Below, in pieces: positions 36,123 to 42,735 of a stretch of 64,000 nucleotides of DNA. How positions within the stretch are numbered: position 1 is the first letter of the stretch; each line of letters opens with the position of its first letter. This DNA is from Streptomyces sp. NBC_01446 (lineage in GTDB: Bacteria; Actinomycetota; Actinomycetes; Streptomycetales; Streptomycetaceae). The DNA is taken from contig NZ_JAPEPO010000001.1 in assembly GCF_026340095.1 (NCBI RefSeq), positions 8,142,501 to 8,206,500 on the forward strand. The letters run 5' to 3'. The translations under genes and the position numbers were made by a program. The notes under the pieces are model-generated. The model was not told where the DNA came from, did not search any database, and worked only from the letters and a program-made list of their open reading frames with translations.

Positions 36123-37442
36123 CTACCTTGCGGTGGCGGGCTTGGCGCCACGGGTGCGCCTGACGACTGCCCTCCCGGCAGCCGGGATCGCCACGAGGCC
36201 GATCCTGTACAGGTGCAAGATGTTCCGTGCCGCGTTCCAGTCGGCGTTGCCGGACCAGCCGCAGTCTGGGTTCTTGCACACGAACGTGGCCTGGTCCTCC
36301 CGGCTGCCCGCTGTGGTCAACCCACAGGCTGAACAGCGCAGGGAGGTGCCAGGGGCGGGGACCTTGACGAGGGTGCCGCCGTGGCGGCCGGTCTTGTACG
36401 TCAGCATGGTCACGGTGCGGCCCCTTGCCTCCTGGCTGATGGAGCGGTTCAGACCGGACTTCTGCGCGACGTTCTTCCCGGGCTCCTCGATGGTGCCCCT
36501 GGCCGACTTGACCATGTTCTCGATGTTGAGCTGTTCCACCACGAGCGTGCCGTAGGCGCGGGCGAGGTTCGTTGTGGTCTGGTGCTGCCAGTCAACGACT
36601 CGGCGCGTGGCTCTTGCGCGGAGCTGCTTGATCTGGTCGTAGGTGCGGTTCAGCCGGTTGGAGCTGCGCTCCTTCGGCTTGCGGAAGGACTTGCGGTGCG
36701 CGGCCCGTTGTTCGAGGCGGAGCAGCTTGGCCTTTTCCTCCGGGTTCAGCCACTTGTCCCGGTCGGCGGTGCCATCCGGGAGCCGGGCGGGTCGTCCGTG
36801 ATCTTGATGGTTGCCATCGGACAGGGCAAGGGGAAGGTTGACCCCGGCGTCGATGCCAATCTCAGGGCCGGTGTGCGGCTCAGGCTTAGATTCCAGAGTC
36901 TGGACGCGGAAGGCGATATGCCATCCGAGTCCATCTTTGACCAACCGCGCCCCGGTGATCCGATTCTCCCTGTTGGCGAGCTTGCCGACCGGGAGATCCT
37001 TGGTCCAGCGGAACCGGACCCGACCGACCTTGGGAATGTTGACCATGCCCCAACGGCGGTGCACCCGCTTGATCTGCAGATCGCGACCCTGCGGGATGTC
37101 CACGGACATCACCGTGCGCAGGCGGGCCTTGAAGTTCGGTGCGTCGGCGCGGCCGTCCCAGCAGTGCTTCCACGCCTGGACGTACGTTTTCAGCACCGCC
37201 TGCCCGGCCTGGGCGGGGAGCACTCCGAGCCAGTCGATCTCCTTGCGGGCTTGGCGGATCGCCGCATCGGCGGCGGCCAGGGAACGCTTGTCCTTGGGGA
37301 GCATCGTCCACCAGTCGTGCAGGCAGTTCCACATGGTGCGGGCCGCGTGCGCCTGGTCGTCGATGAGCCGGGCCTGTGCAGGCGTCAGCGCCAGCCGGGC
37401 ACGGTGCCCGAACTGCCGCTTCTCCCAGACAAGTTCGTTCAT
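36123..37442 (-). CDS. tnpB: TnpB, RNA-guided nuclease of IS605 copy B, 439 aa
   Basis: Full-length TnpB starting MNELVWEKRQFGHRARLALT. The RuvC-I Asp lies in GIDAGVNLPLAL, RuvC-II Glu in GTLVVEQLNIENM, the zinc ribbon in CSACG and CKNPDCGW, and RuvC-III Asp in NADWNAARNILHLY. No stop or frameshift is present, so the nuclease may be functional. It is highly similar to copy C and to the intact stretch of copy A. TnpB uses RNA from the element's right end to cut donor sites and favour element retention; its partner TnpA here is inactive. Confidence 0.9.
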   Translation of the reverse strand: MNELVWEKRQFGHRARLALTPAQARLIDDQAHAARTMWNCLHDWWTMLPKDKRSLAAADAAIRQARKEIDWLGVLPAQAGQAVLKTYVQAWKHCWDGRADAPNFKARLRTVMSVDIPQGRDLQIKRVHRRWGMVNIPKVGRVRFRWTKDLPVGKLANRENRITGARLVKDGLGWHIAFRVQTLESKPEPHTGPEIGIDAGVNLPLALSDGNHQDHGRPARLPDGTADRDKWLNPEEKAKLLRLEQRAAHRKSFRKPKERSSNRLNRTYDQIKQLRARATRRVVDWQHQTTTNLARAYGTLVVEQLNIENMVKSARGTIEEPGKNVAQKSGLNRSISQEARGRTVTMLTYKTGRHGGTLVKVPAPGTSLRCSACGLTTAGSREDQATFVCKNPDCGWSGNADWNAARNILHLYRIGLVAIPAAGRAVVRRTRGAKPATAR

Positions 37443-37467
37443 CACGATCACTCTACTGCGGTGGCTT

Positions 37468-37671
37468 ATGTCACCCTGATGGAACCCTAATCCTGATGTG
37501 CGCACCGGGCGCCACGTAGTTCACAACCTGCACGTCCACTGGGTTTTTGTCACCAAGTACCGGCGCAAGGCATTCACCGATGCCATGCTGACGTGCACTG
37601 AGGAGGTCATGCGCGAGGTCTGCGGGGACTTCGAGGCCGAACTCAAGCAGTTCGTCGACGACCGCGCCTGA
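37468..37671 (+). pseudogene. tnpA: tnpA (Y1 transposase) remnant of IS605 copy B
   Basis: The start ATG TCA CCC is followed by TGA at codon 4, where copy C has CGA. Translation beyond this gives WNPNPDVRTGRHVVHNLHVH and KYRRKAFTDAML as in copy C, up to EAELKQF, after which it changes to unrelated codons and stops at 37671. The HUH motif and catalytic Tyr are missing. Confidence 0.85.
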
Positions 37672-37694
37672 GGCACGCTGACCGGTACGACGGT

Positions 37695-37732
37695 GTGCCC
37701 GAGCCCGCCACGTATACGGCAGGCTCGGGCAC
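37695..37732 (-). terminator. Terminator downstream of helR
   Basis: Perfect 11-bp stem GTGCCCGAGCC/GGCTCGGGCAC (37695-37705 with 37722-37732), 36 bp after the helR stop on the minus strand. Confidence 0.75.
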
Positions 37733-37768
37733 TCAACCTTCGACGGCGATCACGCCGGCTCTCCCGGC

Positions 37769-39961
37769 TCAGGAACTCGTCAGGATGACGAGTTGCTGCG
37801 TCGCCCTGGTCATCGCGACATAGCGGTCGACCGCTCCCTCGATACCGTCGCCGTACTCCTCCGGGTCGACGAGGACGACCAGGTCGAATTCGAGGCCCTT
37901 CGACAGCTCCGAGGTCAGGGACCGGACGCGTGATGTCGCCCGGAACGCGGGGTCGCCGATGACGCAGGCGATCCCGTCGTCGTGCGCGGCGAGCCATGTG
38001 TCGAGAATCGAGTCCAGGTCCGTGACCGGTCCGTGGACGACGGGGATGCCGCTGCTGCGGACGGACGTCGGAACGTTGGCGTCGGGGAGCTCGGCCCGGA
38101 TGACCGGCTCGGCTTCCGTCATGACCTCTTCCGGAGTGCGGTAGTTGATGCTCAGAGAGGCCTGATTGATCCGGTCGAGCCCGGCCCGCTCCAGGCGTTC
38201 CTCCCACGAATCCGTGAACCCGTGCCTCGCCTGGGCGCGGTCACCGACGATGGTGAAACTCCGGGACGGGCAGCGCAGGAGCAGCATCTGCCACTCCGCG
38301 TCGGTCAGTTCCTGGGCCTCGTCCACGACGATGTGCGCGAACGGTCCCGCGAGCCGGTCCGGGTCGGCGGTGGGCAGCGCGCTCTCGTCGATCAGGCTGT
38401 CCTGGAGGTCCTTCCCGCGCAGCATCCGCACCGCGCCCTCGCTGTCGTCGCCGGCCGAGTTGAAGTCGGCGGCCGAGATGATGTCGTCGATGACGAGGGC
38501 CATGCGCTCGCGCTCGGCGGCGACCGCGGCGTCGTGCCGCCGCTTGCGCCGCGCGGCCTCCGGGTCACCGAGCCGCTGCCGAGCCGCGTCCAGGAGCGGC
38601 AGGTCGGACACCGTCCAGGCCTGGGGGGCGTCCTTGCGCTGCAACTTCGCCACGTCGTCGCGGTCGAGCCACGGGGCACACATGCGCAGGTAGGCGGGGA
38701 CCGTCCACAGGTCGGAGACCAGGTCGACGGCCTCGAGCAGCGGCCACGCGCTGTTGAGGGCCGCGACCAGATCCCGGTCCTGCCGCAGGGACCGCAGGAA
38801 CAGATCGGGCGAGACGCCGTCCTCGTCCTCGTCCATGCCCTGCTTGTCCATGAGGATCGAGGCCAGTTCCTCCCAGACCTGCTCGCGCGCCTCGTTGTGC
38901 GGAGCGCCCGGACTCGGCGCCTTGAAGGCCTCGGCCCAGTCGTCGGCGCTCACCCAGATGTCGGACCAGGCAGTCGTGGCGGTCATGCCCTTGGCGGGCG
39001 GTTCCTCGTAGAACCTGACGGCCTTCTCGATCGCTCGCACCATGTCCGCGGACGACTTGAGGCGGGCTACGTCCGGGTCGGTCTCCACGGTCGCCGCGGC
39101 GCCCTCGGTGACGAGGTCCTGAAGGATGCAGGTCTGTACGCCGTCCTCTCCGAGGCTGGGCAGGACATCGGCTACGTAGTCCAGGTAGGGCCGGTGCGGA
39201 CCGACGAACAGCACACCGCCCCGGCGGTGGCTGAGGCGCGGGTCGGAGTAGAGGAGGTACGCGGAGCGGTGCAGGGCGACGACGGTCTTGCCCGTGCCGG
39301 GGCCGCCGTCGACGACGAGGGCGCCGCGCGAACCGGCGCGGATGATGGCGTCCTGGTCGGCCTGGATGGTGCCGAGGACGTCGCGCATACGGGCCGACCG
39401 GTTGCTGCCCAGGCTGGCGATGAACGCGGACTGGTCGTCGAGGGCGGCGCGTTGCTCCAGGCCGTCGGCGGTGAACACCTCGTCCCAGTAGTCGCTGATC
39501 CGGCCGCCGGTCCAGCGGTACCGGCGGCGGCTCGCCAGGCCCATCGGGTTGGCGTGGGTCGCCCCGAAGAACGGCTCGGCGGCGGGGGAGCGCCAGTCGA
39601 CAAGCAGCCGGCGCCCCTCGCTGTCGGTGAGGCCCAGCCGCCCGATGTACAGGGGCTCGGCGTCGTCCGCGCCGACGACACGGCCCAGACACAGATCCAG
39701 GCCGAAGCGGCGCAGGGCGCGCAGGCGGCCGGTCAGCCGGTGGATCTCCGAGTCCCGGTCCATCGCCTCGCGGCCGATGCCGCCGGGAGCCTTGCGCAGG
39801 GCGTCGAGACGGTCGGAGAGTTCGGTGATCGCCTGGTCGAGGCTGCTCGCGATGGCCGCGAAGTGTGCCTCGTCGCCGGCGATCAGGGTCGCATCAGCCT
39901 TGGAGGCGAGACGCTCGGGAAGGTGGAACGCACTGGTGGTCGTGGAAGTACTGGAGGTCAT
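37769..39961 (-). CDS. helR: HelR-type RNA polymerase recycling helicase (HelD/UvrD-like), 730 aa
   Basis: SF1 helicase with Walker A GGPGTGKT at residues 219-226, Walker B-like HIVVDEAQELTDAEW, SFTIVGDRAQARHGF and INYRTPEEVM. The N-terminal part (EAHFAAIASSLDQAITELSDRLDAL, a coiled coil) and YIGRLGLTDSEGRRLLVDWRSPAAEPFFGAT are typical of actinobacterial HelD/HelR. HelR removes RNA polymerase from DNA and displaces rifamycins, giving tolerance or resistance. The assignment to HelR rather than another HelD paralogue is supported by a rifamycin-associated element about 210 bp upstream. ATG 39961. A terminator follows, so it is monocistronic. Confidence 0.85.
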   Translation of the reverse strand: MTSSTSTTTSAFHLPERLASKADATLIAGDEAHFAAIASSLDQAITELSDRLDALRKAPGGIGREAMDRDSEIHRLTGRLRALRRFGLDLCLGRVVGADDAEPLYIGRLGLTDSEGRRLLVDWRSPAAEPFFGATHANPMGLASRRRYRWTGGRISDYWDEVFTADGLEQRAALDDQSAFIASLGSNRSARMRDVLGTIQADQDAIIRAGSRGALVVDGGPGTGKTVVALHRSAYLLYSDPRLSHRRGGVLFVGPHRPYLDYVADVLPSLGEDGVQTCILQDLVTEGAAATVETDPDVARLKSSADMVRAIEKAVRFYEEPPAKGMTATTAWSDIWVSADDWAEAFKAPSPGAPHNEAREQVWEELASILMDKQGMDEDEDGVSPDLFLRSLRQDRDLVAALNSAWPLLEAVDLVSDLWTVPAYLRMCAPWLDRDDVAKLQRKDAPQAWTVSDLPLLDAARQRLGDPEAARRKRRHDAAVAAERERMALVIDDIISAADFNSAGDDSEGAVRMLRGKDLQDSLIDESALPTADPDRLAGPFAHIVVDEAQELTDAEWQMLLLRCPSRSFTIVGDRAQARHGFTDSWEERLERAGLDRINQASLSINYRTPEEVMTEAEPVIRAELPDANVPTSVRSSGIPVVHGPVTDLDSILDTWLAAHDDGIACVIGDPAFRATSRVRSLTSELSKGLEFDLVVLVDPEEYGDGIEGAVDRYVAMTRATQQLVILTSS

Positions 39962-40167
39962 GTCATCAGCTCCGATCCGAGGTCACGGCTGCGAAGTCCG
40001 ACGGTGCGCACACGCGGACCTCGGCACCGAGCGTCCACACCGGCGACGCGAGTCCCACCACCGGCTCGACGCCACCGCGCGACCTGTCGACCGACAACAA
40101 CACATGCACTTCGTAGATCTCCCATTTCCGCAGGTTCGGGCCTCGGCCAGCGATTGTGCGGGATGGT

Positions 40168-40189
40168 GGGGGCCTTGCCGCAAGCCCCC
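40168..40189 (-). promoter_or_regulatory. Rifamycin-associated element (RAE) upstream of helR
   Basis: On the minus strand the sequence GGGGCTTGCGGCAAGGCCCC is a near-palindrome that matches the published RAE consensus, as I recall it, found before rifamycin-inactivating genes and helR in actinomycetes. It lies about 208 bp upstream of the helR start in the same orientation. The RAE makes transcription of the adjacent gene inducible by rifamycins. The 39962-40167 interval between RAE and ATG has no gene and must hold the promoter and leader. Confidence 0.85.
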
Positions 40190-40272
40190 CAGTGCGCTAT
40201 AAGTTAAGAGTGGCAAGGAGTGGGAAGACCTCCTTGCCTTTCTTGTTTCTACCTTTGATCTTGGCCAGTGCT

Positions 40273-40288
40273 CCGCCGTTTACGGCGG
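40273..40288 (+). repeat. Hairpin in the probable left end of IS605 copy C
   Basis: CCGCCG-TTTA-CGGCGG, a perfect 6-bp stem with a four-base loop, of the kind recognised by Y1 transposases near transposon ends. Confidence 0.5.
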
Positions 40289-40350
40289 GGGTGAAGGCCA
40301 TCTCAGGGCTGCTCTGACCCGCACGTTCGCACGGGTCCGCAGTGTTGTCC

Positions 40351-40782
40351 TCAGCCGGTGGGGCGCTGCTGGTTCTCGATGTACTGCTTGACGACGGTCA
40401 GCGGTGCGCCGCCGCAGGATCCGGCGAAGTAGGAGCCGGACCAGAAGTGTCCGCCCCATAGGTAGCGGCGGACGTGGCTGTCGTATTCCTGGCGGAGCCT
40501 GCGGGAGCTGACGCCCTTGAGGGAGTTGACCAGTTTGGAGAGCTGGACCTTGGGCGGATAGTGCACGAGCAGATGCACATGGTCCTGCTCGCCGTTGAAC
40601 TGCTTGAGTTCGGCCTCGAAGTCGGTGCAGACGTCGCGCATGATCTCCTCGGTGCGCGTCAGCATGGCGTCGGTGAATGCCTTACGCCGATACTTGGTGA
40701 CGAATACCAAGTGGACGTGAAGGTTATAGACGACGTGACGGCCGGTGCGCACGTCAGGATTCGGGTTCCATCGTGGTGACAT
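40351..40782 (-). CDS. tnpA: TnpA, IS200-type HUH/Y1 transposase, 143 aa
   Basis: The HUH metal-binding motif is HVHLLVHYPP (about residues 68-77), and the catalytic Tyr lies in the C-terminal helix VVKQYIENQQ. The rest (HVVYNLHVHLVFVTKYRRKAF, WGGHFWSGSYFAGSCGG) matches the IS200/IS605 Y1 family closely. The enzyme excises and inserts single-stranded element DNA by recognising subterminal hairpins. It is divergent from tnpB with a 17-bp gap and appears to be the only intact TnpA in the window. Confidence 0.95.
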   Translation of the reverse strand: MSPRWNPNPDVRTGRHVVYNLHVHLVFVTKYRRKAFTDAMLTRTEEIMRDVCTDFEAELKQFNGEQDHVHLLVHYPPKVQLSKLVNSLKGVSSRRLRQEYDSHVRRYLWGGHFWSGSYFAGSCGGAPLTVVKQYIENQQRPTG

Positions 40783-40799
40783 AAGCCAACTGTAGTAGG

Positions 40800-42128
40800 G
40801 TGATGGTCATGGGTGAACTCGTGTGGGAGAAGCGGCAGTTCGGGCACCGCGCCCGGCTGGCGCTGACGCCTGCACAGGTCCGGCTCATGGATGACCAGGC
40901 GCACGCGGCACGCGCGATGTGGAATCAGCTCCACGACCTGTGGCAGATGACGCCGAAGTGTCAGCGCGCTCTGACGCGCATGGATCAGGCGTTGCGGCAG
41001 GCCCGCAAGGAGATCGACTGGTACGCGGTGCTGCCCGCGCAGGCCGCGCAGGCGGTACTCAAGACGTACTTCCAGGCGTGGCGGAACTGCTGGGACGGGC
41101 GTGCGGACGAGCCGAACTTCAAGGCCCGCTTCCGCACGGCATTGTCGGTGGACATCCCGCAGGGCCGGGACTTGCAGATCAAGCGAGTACACCGACGGTG
41201 GGGCATGGTCAACATCCCCAAGGTGGGCCGTGTCCGGTTCCGCTGGACCAAGGATCTCCCCGTCGGCAAGCTCGCCAACAAGGAGAACCGGATCACCGGG
41301 GCACGGCTGGTCAAAGACGGGCTCGGATGGCACATCGCCTTCCGTATCCAGACCCTTGAGCCCAAGCCGGAGCCCCACCAGGGTCCCGAGGTCGGTATCG
41401 ACGCCGGGGTGAACCTGCCGCTTGCGCTGTCCGACGGCAACCACCAGGACCACGACCGGCCGCCCCGACTCCCGGACGGCACCGCCGACCGGGACAAGTG
41501 GCTGAACCCGGATGAGAAGGCCAAACTGCTCCGCCTGGAACAGCGCGCCGCGCACCGCAAGAGCTTCCGCAAGCCGAAAGAGCGCAGCTCCAACCGGCTG
41601 CACGCCACCTACGACCGGATCAAGCAGCTCCGCGCAAGAGCCACGCGCCGAGCAACCGACTGGCAGCACAAGACCACCACCGCCATCGCCAAGCAGTACG
41701 GCACGGTCGTGGTGGAGCAGTTGCAGATCACGAACATGGTCAAGTCCGCCAAGGGAACCATCGAGAACCCGGGGAAGAACGTCGCGCAGAAGTCCGGCCT
41801 GAACCGTTCCATCAGCCAAGAGGCGTGGGGCCGCACCGTGACACTGCTGACGTACAAAACCGCCCGAAACGGCGGAACCCTGGTCAAGGTCCCCGCCCCG
41901 AACACCTCCCTGCGCTGCTCCGCGTGCGGATTCATCACGCCCGGCAGCCGCGAAGACCAGGCCACGTTCGTATGCAAGAACCCGGACTGCGGATGGTCGG
42001 CGAATGCCGACTGGAACGCGGCCCGGAACGTCTTGCACCTGTACCGGATCGGCCTCGTGACGATCCCGGCTGCCGGGAGGGCAGTCGTCAGGCGCACCCG
42101 TGGCGTCAAGCCCGCTGCCGCAAGGTAA
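40800..42128 (+). CDS. tnpB: TnpB, RNA-guided nuclease of IS605 copy C, 442 aa
   Basis: Catalytic residues Asp201 (VGIDAGVNLPLAL), Glu306 (VVVEQLQITNM) and Asp404 (NADWNAARN) and zinc-ribbon cysteines 373, 376, 392 and 397 are all present. The start is ambiguous (GTG 40800, ATG 40803 or ATG 40809); the last matches copy B. It is about 90 percent similar by eye to copy B. TnpB is the ancestor of Cas12 nucleases and cuts at a transposon-adjacent motif plus guide-matching sequence. The guide would come from RNA ending just beyond 42175. Confidence 0.93.
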   Translation: MMVMGELVWEKRQFGHRARLALTPAQVRLMDDQAHAARAMWNQLHDLWQMTPKCQRALTRMDQALRQARKEIDWYAVLPAQAAQAVLKTYFQAWRNCWDGRADEPNFKARFRTALSVDIPQGRDLQIKRVHRRWGMVNIPKVGRVRFRWTKDLPVGKLANKENRITGARLVKDGLGWHIAFRIQTLEPKPEPHQGPEVGIDAGVNLPLALSDGNHQDHDRPPRLPDGTADRDKWLNPDEKAKLLRLEQRAAHRKSFRKPKERSSNRLHATYDRIKQLRARATRRATDWQHKTTTAIAKQYGTVVVEQLQITNMVKSAKGTIENPGKNVAQKSGLNRSISQEAWGRTVTLLTYKTARNGGTLVKVPAPNTSLRCSACGFITPGSREDQATFVCKNPDCGWSANADWNAARNVLHLYRIGLVTIPAAGRAVVRRTRGVKPAAAR

Positions 42129-42175
42129 GCAGGAATCTCCTTCCTGAGCCTGCGAAGGGAGGAGAGCACTTCAAG
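42129..42175 (+). other. IS605 right end and probable 3' part of a guide RNA, copy C
   Basis: Follows the tnpB stop; differs from copies A and B at only a few positions (GTAAGCAGG for GTAGGTGGG, GCCTGC for GCTTGC) and ends CACTTCAAG at 42175. Predicted guide: 42176-42195. Confidence 0.55.
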
Positions 42176-42261
42176 GACGGGCACATCCCTCAAGCAGTGG
42201 CGACGCGCCACACAACGCTCCCGCGGCATCGGCCGAAGCGTGCCGCGGGTGCTCGCGTAGG

Positions 42262-42444
42262 TCACATAGGCGTGCCCGCCTTGATGACATGCCGGAGATG
42301 TTCCCGAGGCTTCGTCAGGACGGAGATGTCCTTGAGCCGGTTGCCGTAGAGATTGCCGTGCTCGACGCAGCGGACGCCCGCGCGCAGAGCCTGGTTGACG
42401 CCGCGCGGGTGGTAGGCGTGCACGGTGACGTAGCGATTGTGGTG
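42262..42444 (-). pseudogene. Amidohydrolase fragment
   Basis: The minus strand encodes RYVTVHAYHPRGVNQALRAGVRCVEHGNL, the second metal-binding His motif region of imidazolonepropionase/prolidase-type amidohydrolases, then unrelated residues to a stop. Only about 50 residues remain; upstream it is fused to a transporter fragment. Confidence 0.6.
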
Positions 42445-42735
42445 GTCGGCGCCGCGGCCTCGTCGAGCCGGCCCTGCGAGACCAGGTAGCGCGGTGACTC
42501 CGGCAGGTCCTTGCGCCACCACCACAGCAGCAGCACGACCGACGCCGCCGTGATCACGGCGGCGATGCGCCGGCCGGTCTCGGGGCGCGTGGAGATCACC
42601 ACCGGCGCGAGGAGACCGGCGAGGACGTAGCCGAAGGCGAGGAAGCCGACGGTCCGGGCGACGAAGCGACCGCGGTGCCGGGCGGGCAGGAACTCGGAGA
42701 TGTACGGGGCGATGAGCGTCGTCTCCGCACTGAGT
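42445..42735 (-). pseudogene. Sugar-porter MFS transporter, internal fragment
   Basis: The peptide SAETTLIAPYISEFLPARHRGRF, then VGFLAFGYVLAGLLAPVVIS and LPESPRYLVSQGRLDEAA, is the middle of a metabolite:H+ symporter (loops around helices 4-6). No beginning or end remains. It runs directly into the amidohydrolase fragment without a stop, marking a deletion junction near 42445. Its 5' side abuts the start of the MurR/RpiR gene. Confidence 0.65.

Larger units (their letters stand above)
36076..37671 (-). mobile_element. IS200/IS605-type element, copy B (intact tnpB, broken tnpA)
   Basis: Layout matches copy C: tnpB and tnpA diverge from a 25-bp gap. The right end at 36076-36122 (reading on the minus strand ending CACTTCAAG) is identical to copy A. 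On the other side tnpA is cut off at about 37654, where the coding sequence of copy C ends abruptly and unrelated codons VDDRA-stop follow, so the left end is lost. The element cannot move by itself but could supply TnpB. Confidence 0.8.
40205..42175 (+). mobile_element. IS200/IS605-type element, copy C (complete tnpA and tnpB)
   Basis: Divergent tnpA (minus) and tnpB (plus) separated by 17 bp, with a right end (42129-42175) closely similar to copies A and B and ending CACTTCAAG. The left boundary is uncertain: hairpins at 40213-40239 (GGCAAGGAG/CTCCTTGCC) and 40273-40288 (CCGCCG-TTTA-CGGCGG) both look like IS605 left-end structures, and the element starts somewhere between about 40200 and 40270. 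All genes are intact, so this copy could be active and could mobilise the others. Confidence 0.8.

Noticed and set aside
37982..40207. A 741-codon plus-strand frame
   Set aside because: Antisense shadow of helR and its leader; no recognisable motif.
40213..40239. Rho-independent terminator for a plus-strand gene
   Set aside because: A good hairpin followed by a T-rich run, but there is no plus-strand gene upstream; it is more likely part of the IS605 left end.
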